From Linnemannia elongata (taxonomy: Eukaryota; Mortierellomycota; Mortierellomycetes; Mortierellales; Mortierellaceae), in the NCBI GenBank assembly GCA_036320915.1, contig JAXBDG010000011.1:1634501-1698500 (forward strand): a stretch of DNA of 64,000 bases. The letters run 5' to 3'. The first letter of the stretch is position 1, and every line of letters starts with the position of its first letter. The notes beneath the pieces are model-generated. The model saw only the letters and a program-made list of their open reading frames with translations, did no database searches and was not told the origin of the DNA. The position numbers and the translations under genes are program-made. Below, one piece after another: positions 12,111 to 23,037 of the stretch.

Positions 12111-13978
12111 ATGTCCGAAAAACGCGATATCGATGCCTCAGAGGTAGCCATCAACGACGCAAAGCAAGAGATCACCGCCCTGGATCTCTTGACTGACCAC
12201 GAGCGCGAGCTTCTCGAGCTCGAGGCTCGTCTTAACGCCGAGCTGGATGCCAAGCTGATGGCCAACCCTCACAAGATGCCCAAGGCTTGTTACTTCATCT
12301 TGCCCAACGAGTTCGGTGAACGTTTCTGTTACTATGGTGTTCAGCCCAACTTGAACAAGTACTTCCAGCTCGTCACTGGAATGAACAAGACCAGTGCCAA
12401 GGTCTACTCGACGGCTTTTACGATGTTGGCGTATTTCTTCCCACTTCTGGGTGCTGCTTTGTCGGATTCCTTCCTTGGCAAATGGTAGGGGTTTTTGTTC
12501 TCTTTCCTATGTTATCTTGTCCTCGATGCTGCTGCATCTGCATGCAAGCTAGGTTGTGCGATGCGTGATCTTCTATCTCTTCATACAGCACATGCTAAAC
12601 TGTCCTCCAAATGTCTCATTCTGCTGCTGTGTGAACTGAACCCTGACATAGGTGGACCATTATCTCCTTCTCAGCCGTATACTTGATTGGCATGATCATG
12701 GTCACGGTCTTCGCCATCCCCAACGTCATCCCCAAGTCCAACTTCTTGACCTTCCTCCCCATGCTCGTCATCGCCATCGGTACCGGTGGTATCAAGCCCT
12801 GCGTCTCTGCCCACGGCGGAGACCAATACCTCCCCGCCCAAGAGCAAGCCAAGGATTACTTCTTCAACACATTTTACATTGCCATCAATGTCGGTGGTCT
12901 CCTCACCCAGTTCACTGTCCCCCTCATTGCTGATTCCCCTTGCTATGGACAAGAGACCTGCTATTCTGGTGCCTTCCTCCTCCCCACTATCGTCTTTGCG
13001 CTTGCCTATGCTGTCTTTGCGGCTGGTCACAAGTTCTACCGTATCGTCCCCCCACTGGGCGAGTTCTTGCCCCTCAAGGCTGTCAAGGCCACCTTCCTCG
13101 CTGCCCGTCGCCATTCCAAGGCCAGCAAGCAAGAGCGTGCTGCCAAGGGTCACTGGTTGAACTTTGCCGAAGAGGAGTATGGTGGTGTCTTCCTTGAGGA
13201 GGTCCGCGATTTCGGTCTTGTCCTTGTTCCCGTTGTCATTCCATTTGCTTTCTGCTGGATGCTTTACAACCAGAACTCGAATGAGTGGTCCAACCAATAC
13301 TACCTCATGTCCGGCAACCTTTTCGGAGGCAGCGACCCTACAAAGACCTATGTCCAGATGACCTCCTTCTCCAACATCAACACCATCCTCCTCGTCATCC
13401 TCGTCCCTATTCTTGGTTACATTGTCTACCCCTTCTGCTACCGCCGCGGCTGGAATTTTTCCCCCCAGCGCCGTATGGGTCTCGGATTCTTCCTCGTCGT
13501 TCTCTCCTTTGCCCTCTCTGCCGGTTTGGCCCCCATGGTCGAAAAGGCTTACCTCTCGTCTGGCCGCGCTCTCGAAGACTCTGCAAAATACGACGGCAAA
13601 TACTGTGCAGAGTGCTACTCTGCCTGGTTGCAGCTCCCTCAGTGGTTCGTCCTCTCCCTCGGTGAGGCCCTCTTCTCCCCCACCGGTGTCCAATTCACCT
13701 ACATCGAAGCCGGTCGTCAATTCCGTGCTGTCTCAACATCCTTCTGGCTGTTGGCCTCATCGCTGGGCTCGATCTTGATTATGATCTTTGAACCCGTCTT
13801 TGAGGATGCTGGCTTTTCGTCGTCTACGAAGGGATGGGCTTATTCGGGTATTGGTCTCTTCGGATTCTTTTTGTACTGCATTGCGTCGCACTACTACACG
13901 CCTCGTAAGATCCGCCCTTCGATCAACGAGTCTGCTCGTTTGGCCAAGCAGGCTGAGATGTCCTTGACCCAGCAATAA
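12111..13978 (+). CDS. PTR2: PTR2-type peptide transporter, tandem copy 3
   Basis: Third POT family transporter. Exons 12111-12484 and 12652-13978 encode 566 residues. The family motifs are intact (ERFCYYG, GTGGIKPCVSAHGGDQ, FYIAINVGGL, PTGVQFTYIEA). The intron is 167 nt, again splitting the same Trp codon. It is the most diverged of the three in its central region (for example the loop reading GNLFGGSDPTKTYVQ). Its exon 1 is closest to copy 1, while its exon 2 shares long identical stretches with copy 2, a mosaic pattern. Divergence at a substrate-facing loop could mean a different peptide preference, which is an inference only. It is convergent with the unknown minus-strand gene that follows. 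Confidence 0.95.
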
Positions 13979-14836
13979 GTCGGCTCTTTCCCTCTTTCTC
14001 TTTTGCACATAGTCTTTACTAGTTACTATTATCTTATTCCCTCCCATCCATGTAAAATAATATCATCCCTCATTTTTTTCGACAAGAAAAAAACAAACGC
14101 AAGCATGTATCCGTCCCGTATGATGGTATCAAATTTCTTTGTCCATTGACCATTGTTGTTCCCAGCTGACAAGGCGACTAGCGTTTTCCCTTGTGCACAG
14201 TTTTATGTGCCTTTTGGGAAATACAGTCGTTATTTCATGGGCACTGTTTCTTATATTTTGTGCTTTTGTGTATGTGTATGTTTATGTGTTGTTTGTACCT
14301 CGTTACGTCAAAGTTCAATGTTTACCCGTGAATGAGCAGGTTGGTGCGAAAAAAAAGTACATAATAACGACGACGGCAGGGTGGGGTGTGAGGTGACCAA
14401 CCATCGGATTACTCTCAATTTTTTAGCGCGTAAATAAAACAAGAAAAAAAAAAAAAAAAAAGTGCGGCGTGTGTTTGTGTGTAAAAAGTGCATGGTCTCA
14501 TTGGCCCGAGAAAATTTTACTGCGGGGGAAACAGACGAAGGGAGAGGGCGCAAGAAAAAAGGAAAGGAGTGACAAAGAATTAGGCAAATGGGAATATGCA
14601 TATGCAGGGCAAAGATGAGTTTTTGGATTGGTTAAGAAAGAGAAAAGATAAAAAAAAAAGAAGAGGAGAAAGGGATGATTGATCTGCCGACATCGATCTT
14701 TCTCTACGCCCTTCCTTTCTCCCTCAAAGAGGAGAGTACTGTACTTTACTGTACAAATTGGTGGCAATTTTTATTATTCAAAGAGCGACGACATATGTTC
14801 AAAGAAACAAAAGTGATAAATAAACAACAGTAGTTG
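13979..14836. other. Convergent intergenic region
   Basis: 3' flanks of PTR2 copy 3 and the next minus-strand gene. It holds A-runs (about 14443-14461) but no supported coding sequence. Confidence 0.55.
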
Positions 14837-17177
14837 CTAGGGTGGGTAAGAAGGAGGCCTGGAAGAAGAAGGCGTCGACGACGGTCCTCGCTTGAGTCGT
14901 TTCCAGTAGGTAGATATAGGGCCCGGGAGAGTAAGGAGCGACGATCGAGGCCGTATAGTGCCTGTCGTTGTGGTCTTGGTCGTACTTGTAGTGGCAATCG
15001 ATCCTCCCTGAGTCTGGGCTTTGGCCTGGTCTTCTGGGCTCGAGTGAGAGTGAAAAGTGATCTGGGCGGGGAATTTGCTAGCGGTAACAACCTTAGGTGG
15101 GTTCTGATGATGTTTGTGTTGGTTTTGTTGTTTGTGTTGTTGTTTGTATTGGGAGTCGTCCACACTCGCAAATATTGGATCAATTTCAGACGAACCACGA
15201 CCATCGTCAATCTTGGGCTGATGAACCGAAATGGTAGGTGGTGGTGGTGGAGGAGGAGGAGGGAGGTAACCTGTCACACTGGTACCCTCACCGGCATCAT
15301 ACGAGGCCATTTGGCTTGCTTGACGATGGAGACCACTGTTACCAATGTTGTGGTTGATCGGGTACCCAAAGAGATGGTTCGAGTCATCGCTGTAGTCCTG
15401 ACCAAATGCCAACTTCATCTCGGGAACCGCATCCAGGAAATACAGATCGTCCTCCATGTTGTTGATCATACTTTGGCCCGAAGAATGGTTGTCGACTTGT
15501 CTACTGGGCTCTGGTGGTGGTGGCGGTGCCGACTGAAGTAGACGGTCTTGGTATCCATCCTCGGAGACTTGGCAATGCTCCTGGTAGTGGTAGTCGCGAT
15601 AGACACTGGCGTCGTCGTCGTAGATCGATGATGACAAGGGAGACGACAATTGTCCGTGGTAGTCCTCCACTTGGGCGTCCTTTTCTCCGTCGTAGTAGGT
15701 CTCTTCTTGCTCCTCGTCGCTCTCACTTCCGTCACTTCCATCGCTTTCCTCACTCCCCTCGTCACTCCCATCACTGAGATCTCTGTCCACCATATGCTCA
15801 TCTTCTGGTTGATCTGGCTCGTTGCTGTGGTTCTCAAACCCGTAATCATACTCAACGATTGGATCGTACTCCTCTCCTTCTGCATCATTATAAACATCAT
15901 CGTAATAGTGCTGGCTCTCGTTTTCACCGTCATAGTCCTCATGTTCATCCTCATCCCCCTCCTCGATATCATCCTCATAGTCATCCTCATCTTCCTCCTC
16001 ATCCTCATCCTCTTCATCGTCATCATCGTCGTCGTCATCGTTTCCCTCATATTCTCGATACTCTCCTCCGAATTGCTTCCTCCGCTGTCGTTCCTCCTCG
16101 CTCCGTAGAATGTCCAAGACAAAGGGTCCAGTTAGCGCATGAGTGGATAGATCTTCGCTGCCATCCAGTCAATCCAGCATCTGCTGTGCGTTCTTGAGCA
16201 GGACCTGCTTCCGGAGATCCTTGCCCTTTTTTCTCTTTTTCCTCCTCGGTTGACTATTAATAAAATGGTGGCGTAAAACAATGGACTGTCAGTTCCCTCG
16301 CTTCCGTTCTCCGAGAACTAATTATTTTCATTCTTGATGATCACCAAGACATCAGCAACAAAAAGAAAAATAAACAGTCCCCAGAGTCAAGGCTATTTTT
16401 TGCAACGTTCAAACAGGCAGAAAAAAGAAGTGACGGCGATCACTTACGGAGCGGGCTGGTTCCCATTCAGAGACTGACGTCGCTTGTCGGCGTGGCGTTC
16501 CAGACGGCGCTGTCTGGCCTCAAGTTCCAGTCGCTCCCGATCCGACTGGGGCTCGATTGCTGGCGCGGCTGCAGCAGGGAGCAGTCCACCATGTTCCCCC
16601 GACCCATGACTTCCCTGGTAATAGTCATGATACTCTTTACTCGAACTCATACTGAAAGGGTGTGTGCCCGAGTATTCGTTGTCTTGCGAATCCTCCGCTC
16701 CACCATAGTCCCCTCCTCCACCACCTCCTCCTTGCATATCGTCGTCATCATCGTAATCATCGTCGTCAGATGAATGTGACGACGAAGGGGAGAGGGCCGA
16801 AGACGAAGACAGGGATCCCCCGGAGGAAGAAGAGGACGAGGACATGTATCCGTCATTTGAAGCATCGTCCTCATGGTGGTCGTCGTATCCATAGTCTTGC
16901 CCACCACCGCCGTTCAGACGACCAATTCCTCGAGCATGTAGTTGTGCGTAAGGCTGTGAGTTGGCAGCCTCGAGGGGTGAGGAACCAAAGTGGTTCCACT
17001 GTTCCATTCGTTCGTCACGACCGTCTCTTGAGGAAGACGAGTTAGCCGAGACCAGGGCCGAGGGAGAGGAAGGTGAAGAGGCATGGTGGTGTGGGTCGTG
17101 GTAGCTGGACAAGGTAGCCGTCGCCTGATAAAACGGTGCGTTGTGGTTGGTTCATTTTTTGTTGAAGAGACAAGGCA

Positions 17178-17259
<82 letters not shown>

Positions 17260-17555
17260 AGGATAGCGAGGGAGAGAAAGAGAGAAAAGAAGGACAGTGG
17301 TGAGGGGTGCGTTCCAAGTGGATATGTTTTGAGAGGATTACGCAAAACAAACAAAGAAAATCATCCTGATTAGTCTTAGTGCGCCGACAACAATAACAAC
17401 AACAGCAAACTTGATCCACCAGGCAGTGTGAAGAACGGATCCTCTAGTAGTTGTGCTATTACCTCGGACTGAGGAGACCGGTTGGACCTGGCCCCGTCGG
17501 CCAGACCTCTTCTGTAGCGATCCTTAATGTTGAAGTCCAGCTTGAACAGCTTCAT
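14837..17555 (-). CDS. Acidic low-complexity protein, unknown function
   Basis: I do not recognise this protein. Working model: exons 17463-17555, 16448-17124 and 14837-16157, 696 residues, phases consistent. The N-terminus (MKLFKLDFNIKDRYRRG) is basic. The middle is Ser/His/Gly-rich with short Asp runs, followed by a charged helix-like stretch (about 225-250). Exon 3 opens with LDILRSEEERQRRKQFGG, then a very acidic Asp/Glu region of about 120 residues, Pro runs and a Thr/Ser-rich basic tail. This suits a disordered scaffold or chromatin/RNA-associated protein, but that is a guess. Doubts: the frame stays open upstream of the ATG to about 17590 behind a possible acceptor, so a 5' exon may be missing. 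The second intron (16158-16447) contains a lysine-rich open stretch (about 16172-16260) that could be an alternative exon ending in a stop. Confidence 0.45.
17183..17256. repeat. (AG)37 microsatellite inside an intron
   Basis: About 74 nt of perfect AG repeat within the first intron of the acidic-protein gene. On the sense (minus) strand it is a CT tract ending about 55 nt before the acceptor, so it may act as an extended polypyrimidine tract. Confidence 0.9.
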
Positions 17556-18766
17556 CAAGCCGTCAATGGTGGCGTTGGTTGTAGGGGTATGGCACTGTGC
17601 CTAGCTGAGAGGGGGGGGGGGGGGGGGGGCAGAGAAGGACCGAGGGGATCGACGAGTGGATGGGTGGTTGTGCTCTGTCTGTGATAGGGAGTTGTGGTGT
17701 CGAAGAGAGGAGCGTGGTTATCGAGTGTGTTATGTAAGGTGAGAAGTGTGGGGTAGTTGTTCTTTGATGAGTGTTACACACAGACAAGTAGCGTTGACGT
17801 GTGAGTGTGGAGTAAGAGAGTGGTATGTCTTTTTGTGAGTGTGTGTTTAGTGACAAAGAAGCAGGGTTTCTGCTATGATACGGTCATGAGGTGTAAAGAG
17901 AGAAGGAAGCGTGCGTACGAAGTTGGTGCGTGTATGTGTGTGAGAGAGAGTGTGTGTGTGTGGGATACGAAAAAACAAGACTGTGTGAAATGAAAAAGAA
18001 GGAAAAAGGGAAGACTCAAGGTTAACGAGGGATCCCAGCTTTCATATCAAAAGTGAGGGGAGAGAGAGTGAGTGGCTGTACTCGTTCTTCCAGTCTCAAC
18101 AGGTGACAAGAAAAAAAATCTGCAGGCAAAGTCAGCCACCAGTCGTGTCTCGGCCAGTCACCTCTCTCTCGCTTCCTCTAACACTGTTCGCATGAAAATT
18201 TTATTTTTTCCCTGTTGCAAACCTTGTTTTTCGTCCTCACCTCATCGTCTAGGCGGAGGTCTAGAAACGTCCTCAACTATGACCTCCTTGTTGATGGACG
18301 GCATAAAGACAAAAAAAAGGGCTTGTTGACGTCTTGACGCGTCTTCTCTCTCTCTCTTCTTTGCGCCACGAAAGAAGGGTTAGATCCACGCACCCTTTGT
18401 TTGTCTTTTCATCCATACTCCTCATCCCTCAGTTGCCTCAACGACCGTGGACGCTCATGAAATGCGTTCATCGTAGATCCTTGTGGATACGCTCTTTCAT
18501 GCCTCTCCCTTATATGTTATGTCAAATCACCCTGCCAACCATCAACAGTTATGTTCGTTATTTATCCTCGTTCTCTTTATTTTCATTATGACAAACAAGA
18601 AGAGGAAAAGGAGAGATAAGATCAAAAAGTGAAACTGAAACGTGAGAGACAGAGGTGGCAGCGGTATTTGTCAATGTACTTGAAGGTTCTACAGCGAGCG
18701 AGGGGGCGCACACATCAAGATACGGAATGCAGAAGATAGGACTCCCTAAAGACCCCTCCCTCGCTC
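17556..18766. other. Intergenic region
   Basis: Upstream flank of the acidic-protein gene and 3' flank of the first Cys-rich gene. It contains a 19-nt G-run (17611-17629) and GT-rich DNA near 17940. No gene supported. Confidence 0.5.
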
Positions 18767-18985
18767 TCACTCACACTCGGGCACGTCATGAGTATCCGTC
18801 CGTTCCTTATCATGACAGCAGCTCAATCGGCACCGGAAGCAGACGAAGCAAAACCGTTTCCGAAACTTCTTGCACTCGTGGCAGTACCGCACGCCTCTCA
18901 ACTTGGCCCTGGCAATCACTTGCTTGTACTCCTCCTCGGTGCAGTTCTTGGGGAAGACCAGGTCGTTGTGTGCGTTGCCTGGCAT
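18767..18985 (-). CDS. Small Cys-rich protein, array copy A
   Basis: 72-residue protein, first member of the minus-strand array. Family not recognised. Cysteines at 35, 38, 46, 49, 52, 56 and 57 make CHEC-x7-CFVC-x2-C-x3-CC, a likely zinc-binding arrangement (inferred). It is the most divergent copy: the Trp found before the third Cys in the others is Phe here, and the flanks are very basic (KKFRKRF). The start ATG at 18985 is chosen because a TATAAAAA box lies at 19147-19154. An in-frame ATG at 19147 overlaps that box and would lie upstream of transcription start. Confidence 0.7.
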   Translation of the reverse strand: MPGNAHNDLVFPKNCTEEEYKQVIARAKLRGVRYCHECKKFRKRFCFVCFRCRLSCCHDKERTDTHDVPECE

Positions 18986-19146
18986 GATGTTTTTCGCGGA
19001 ATGTCTGAAAGGAGTGGGAGATGAGCGATGATTTTGTTTTTCTTTGTGAGGAGGGGACTGCGAGTGGTGAAGTTTAAGTGGAGTAAGAAAGCAAGGTTGA
19101 AAGAAGAGAAGAGTATGAGCAAGTCGACGAAGGATGAGCGCGCTCA

Positions 19147-19154
19147 TTTTTATA
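19147..19154 (-). promoter_or_regulatory. TATA box of Cys-rich copy A
   Basis: TATAAAAA on the minus strand, about 165 nt before the chosen ATG. Confidence 0.5.
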
Positions 19155-19732
19155 GCCTGTCACCTCGCACCTATTATCCTTTTAGTATAAAGGGATAATA
19201 GATATGAGAAAAATACGAGAGAAAGCCTTGATCGTTGACCCCCCATTATCACGGAGTATAACCAGGTGTTGGACAGATGAAGGGTTGAGTAGAAGTAGCT
19301 TGGAAACCTTGGAAAAATGGAGAAGTGGAGGCCGAGGTCCGTAGGTTATATACCGTTCTCAAAGCCGAGCGAAGCTATTGACTAGCAAGTCCAGGTATCA
19401 TGCTTTCAATCGTGATCATCGCATTAAGAGCTGCCCATTTCATTGCGGATCAAATTTTCCACAAGGAAGAAGTCTGTCTAATGTTCGTCAAACCATTCCA
19501 TAAAGAGCAAAGCTAAGGAAAGGAATGGACGCGTAATAGGACAGCCAAAGAAAGGACGGAAGGGGGTTCTAGTCGCGCGACACTTTTATTTTTTTCTCCA
19601 TGAATTATACTAAGATTGAAAGACTAAGGTTCCCGTGCGGCGTGTAGGACAACACACAGCAAGCGAGACGGGACCATCACCTTCTCTACACGAGGCTCGA
19701 ACAAGTCTGATATCGATGACGGCTGAAAGAAC
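19155..19732. other. Intergenic region
   Basis: Between array copies A and B. Nothing recognisable. Confidence 0.5.
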
Positions 19733-20077
19733 TTAATGACCGTAAGTGGGACGGTCCTCGGCGACCACAACTGGAACTCCAACATCTGGAGGCGTATCAA
19801 TGTAATCAAGACAACAGTTCATGCAGAACTCACAGTCATCACACCACCCATAGACAAACTGTTGTTCGCAGTATTCACAGAACCTTTTGAGGACCTGGGG
19901 GATGGGCTTGAAGAAAACATTCATGGGCGGCTGCTCGATTTCAGCAACTTGCTCGAATCGCTTTTTGGATACCTTGAGTTTAATGACGGCCGTCATCTGT
20001 GTGAAGCTGGTGGTGGTGATGCTGGATCTGGCACGTCGACCATCTGCAGCAGAGGTGGAATTAGATGCAGTTGACAT
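19733..20077 (-). CDS. Small Cys-rich protein, array copy B
   Basis: 114 residues from the ATG at 20077. An N-terminal Ser/Thr-rich stretch is followed by a basic segment (KLKVSKKRFEQ), then the family core CEYC-x8-CDDC-x2-C-x2-CC at residues 67-89, with Trp 78 just before Cys 79. It ends in a tail finishing RPTYGH. Copy C has the same core spacing and a similar tail (PPSYGI), so B and C are sister duplicates. The open frame extends upstream through a T-rich leader with earlier Met codons, but the Met at 20077 starts the conserved compact protein. Function unknown; metal binding is plausible from the cysteine pattern. Confidence 0.75.
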   Translation of the reverse strand: MSTASNSTSAADGRRARSSITTTSFTQMTAVIKLKVSKKRFEQVAEIEQPPMNVFFKPIPQVLKRFCEYCEQQFVYGWCDDCEFCMNCCLDYIDTPPDVGVPVVVAEDRPTYGH

Positions 20078-21278
20078 GGTTGGCGAGGAGAGGCAGTGTG
20101 TGGGTGAGAATGATTGACTGCTGTTGGCTATGGAGAGTAACTTCTGATGAATCCAATGAGGGATGGAGATAGAAAGAGCAGGAGATAAAGAAATTGAAGG
20201 GAAAAAAAAATGAAAGCAAAAAAAAAAAAAAAAAAACACGAACGCTGAGAGACCATAGTTATTAACTACTATTTTTTTTTCACTAAGCATCCCCGACAAA
20301 GACACATGTCGGTCTGGGTCCTTTACATTCGAGGTGTCAAGCCTATTTTATTTGGTTAGCTATCTTTAAACATCAATTCTTTTTCCGGCTTGTTCGAGTA
20401 ACAAAAAAAAAAAAAAGGCCAAATCTACAACTGAAATAACCTGTTGGGTTTGGCATTAAAAGGGAGGGGAAGGGGTTCGTTTAGGAGGATGGCTGAGAGC
20501 TTGTTGGTATTCGATACTGGCGCGGCGGCATCAGAATCAGATCGTTTCTTTTGGTGGAAGTTGGATGAAACATTGGGCCTTTTAGTTGCGAGGGAGAGGC
20601 GGGAAGGCGTTATTATTTGTGAGGGGTAACTGCGCCTACAAAGAGGTGGCGGTGATGGCAGGCAAAAGCTTGAGACGGACAAAATCATTTTGGGTTTATA
20701 TCCCTCTCCTTGGATCAAAGTACCACCCTTCTCGGTAGTGTGACATGAAGGTGAGGAAACAGTGCGTTGTTTTACTCCTGAGATACAAAGGAATGAGCAG
20801 GAACAGGAGAATAAAGCACCCCTGGACACTCAGATCCAGCTATTTTTCAAGCACATGTTGCCTTGCAAGTGGCGGCATCCTTTTTCACGATCACCACTGA
20901 AATGCACTTTACCTGTCCTCTTGGGCGGATGAAATTAAGTACAATCTAGATATTGATGTGTTTTTCCTCGAATTGTTGCGAAAGAGGGCAATGGAAAGTG
21001 GATGAAAAAAATATAATAGAGAAGGGACGGTGTATGTTTTAGGAGCCAACTGATTGTTTTATTTTTTTTCTGCAAGGATTTGAGTTGGCGGAGGGCGGGT
21101 ATGTGTGCACTGATAAAAGGCTTTTTTGCCTTTTTTTAATGGAAGGAATAGGAGGAAGGCTTGGAATGGGAGAGGAGAGGATTACTGGTGCAGCGACTTG
21201 GACGAAAGTTCATAGAAGAACTAGCCATCAAATCCATAGGACATGAGCTCGAACGACAATGACAACGGCGACAAGGAC
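20078..21278. other. Intergenic region with one doubtful ORF
   Basis: Between copies B and C. A minus-strand frame at 20425-20829 (134 residues, Ser/Pro-rich) has no cysteine motif and no recognised relatives. A TATA-like ATATAAACC sits inside it (about 20695), so it is not convincing as a gene. Confidence 0.45.
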
Positions 21279-21635
21279 TTAGATACCATAAGATGGGGGT
21301 TCATCGGCGTCATGGAGTCCAGGGAGGGATTGAATCAGCGGAACATAATCAGGGCAGCAGAGCAAGCAAGACTCACAATCATCGCACCAGCCAAGGACGA
21401 ACCGGAACTGGCACTTTTCACAGTAGTTGTCGACGACGTGGGGAACACTTTTGTACTGCTTCTTTGGATCGACCATTTCCTTTTTGAAGGTGAAGGTGTT
21501 AATGATCGCTAGTCGCGAGAGTTCTCTGGTGGGAGGCGCCTTGGAGATTGTGGTCTGGCCATTGACCATGGGAGACTGGGTGGTGGAGTTGTGGCGCTTT
21601 TCGGCAGAATGGTTGGCGATGGGTGAGTTCGACAT
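21279..21635 (-). CDS. Small Cys-rich protein, array copy C
   Basis: 118 residues. The first 45 are polar and probably disordered, then a basic segment (FKKEMVDPKKQYK), then the core CEKC-x8-CDDC-x2-C-x2-CC at residues 72-94, with a Trp directly before Cys 84, then an acidic-proline tail ending PPSYGI. Closest to copy B in spacing, in the GWCDDCE segment and in the C-terminal tail. The start at 21635 is the only ATG that keeps the N-terminus short and it is preceded by stop codons within the leader. Role unknown; the seven clustered cysteines suggest a compact zinc-stabilised fold. Confidence 0.75.
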   Translation of the reverse strand: MSNSPIANHSAEKRHNSTTQSPMVNGQTTISKAPPTRELSRLAIINTFTFKKEMVDPKKQYKSVPHVVDNYCEKCQFRFVLGWCDDCESCLLCCPDYVPLIQSLPGLHDADEPPSYGI

Positions 21636-22422
21636 GGTGCGGTCAAAGTGGTAGAGAGTGTGTGGATATGAGTGAGCGATTGCTGAAGTTGGCGATATTT
21701 AATAACTGCCGTTGGGGCTGATGAGGACGTGAGAAAGAAAGTGAGAACGAAAGAATTAAAAAAAAAAAAAAAAAAAAAAGCGAAAACCACGGCTGTTGGT
21801 GGGTCACGGTTTTTATTTGTTTCTTTTTGAGGCCACAAAGACCCGCAAAAGCCTGAGAACGCCATGTATTCAAGGAACCAATTCCCTTACCCCTTGATAA
21901 GTAGACAGACGAAGATGGATCGTTTTGGGCCAATTGATCGTATAATTTTCGTTTTGATTTGGGGAGACCGCCAAGCGTATTTGATCCTTTGCTGACGCCT
22001 GGTTCCATTGCGATTGACTAGGGGTCCTTCAGCACAGAAATGTGAGGTAATTTTGCCATCATGCAAGTCAAACTATTTACGGGCCAATCGCGCCGTTGTT
22101 CTCAGTAAGCAATGCGCAAGGAATATGAGTGATCAGATACGAAAGAAGAGCAAAGAAGATAATGAGAAGATTTTTTATTCAAAGATGGGGAGGGGGGGGG
22201 TTTTTTTTTTGGTTTGATCGAGTGTAATGAACGAAATATTTTTGTGTGTTTATTTTAGTATGCGAGGAAAGGAAGAGAGTAACTTGGTTTGAGAAGAACG
22301 AAAACTGGGCGCAACTTGAGCAGAGAGTCTCAAGGGGTCAGAGGCTCTCAAGTACAGGGGTCCCATAAACAGTGACAAGAATTGCACAGATCCTATCCCT
22401 CCTCATGGAGAACATAAATAGG
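21636..22422. other. Intergenic region
   Basis: Between copies C and D. Contains a 20-nt A-run near 21759. No further gene supported. Confidence 0.5.
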
Positions 22423-23037
22423 TCAGATATCAATGAAATCGGGGCAACAATCAAGGCAGGCCTTGCAGTTCTTACACCAGCCAATGAAATCGCGGCAATT
22501 GCACTTGGTACAGAGTTTAGCGATGGTGGCCATGCGCTTCTCTTGAGAAGCCTTTTCAACAGCGGCGTTGAGGTCCTTCTGCTTGTCGATCTTGGAGGGG
22601 AAGTATTCGGCCTTCTGTGGGACGGGCATCACTATCGCTGGCCCAGAATGGATACGAGGTTGCGAGGGACATGCGAGGCCGCCTTTGATGGGGGTTGCCA
22701 GCTGCTTCGAGTGAGTGCGCGGTGGCGGTGTGTGAGCTTCGACCTTGCCCGGGATGGAGGTCATTGGTTGCAAGGAGTGGGTACGGGGTGGAGGTGTGGA
22801 ATATTCAACTTTGATCGTGCCTGAGTTGGACCTAATTGGTTGCTTGGATTGGGCGCGGAGCGATAGTATGGGAGAATCGACTTTGCTTGGAGTGAAGTTC
22901 ATCGGTCCCAAGGAGTGGGTGCGTGGTGGAGGCGTAGGATATTCGACCTTAATCTTGCCTGGAATGGAGGTCAAATGACGGTTGGATTGGGCAAGTGATT
23001 GCATGCGATACTCTTCTTTGCCTGGAGTTGGATTCAT
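22423..23037 (-). CDS. Cys-rich protein with internal repeats, array copy D
   Basis: 204 residues, the longest of the family. The C-terminus carries the core CTKC-x8-CKNC-x2-C-x2-CC at 176-198 with an extra Cys at 181 and Trp 187 before Cys 188. It ends just six residues later (PDFIDI). The N-terminal 130 residues are a degenerate repeat: TPPPRTHS occurs at 35-42, 81-88 and 103-110, each preceded by a GK[IV]-type segment. Pro/Thr/Ser-rich repeats like these are usually disordered and length-variable. The core resembles copies B and C, so the repeat region looks like a lineage-specific extension. Function unknown. Confidence 0.75.
   Translation of the reverse strand: MNPTPGKEEYRMQSLAQSNRHLTSIPGKIKVEYPTPPPRTHSLGPMNFTPSKVDSPILSLRAQSKQPIRSNSGTIKVEYSTPPPRTHSLQPMTSIPGKVEAHTPPPRTHSKQLATPIKGGLACPSQPRIHSGPAIVMPVPQKAEYFPSKIDKQKDLNAAVEKASQEKRMATIAKLCTKCNCRDFIGWCKNCKACLDCCPDFIDI
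22708..22935 (-). repeat. Coding repeats in Cys-rich copy D
   Basis: Three copies of the segment encoding TPPPRTHS at 22912-22935, 22774-22797 and 22708-22731, with partly conserved flanks. Confidence 0.8.

Noticed and set aside
12671..13720. 349-residue minus-strand open frame opposite PTR2 copy 3 (and similar ones opposite copies 1 and 2)
   Set aside because: It is the antisense shadow of GC-biased third codon positions. Composition is Gly/Asp/Glu-rich with no domain, and it lies wholly within a certain gene.
18986..19147. Longer version of Cys-rich copy A starting at 19147
   Set aside because: That ATG abuts the TATA box, so it would lie upstream of the transcription start.
20425..20829. 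134-residue minus-strand frame between Cys-rich copies B and C
   Set aside because: No cysteine core, no recognised family, and a TATA-like sequence inside the frame. It might be a small gene, but the evidence is too thin.
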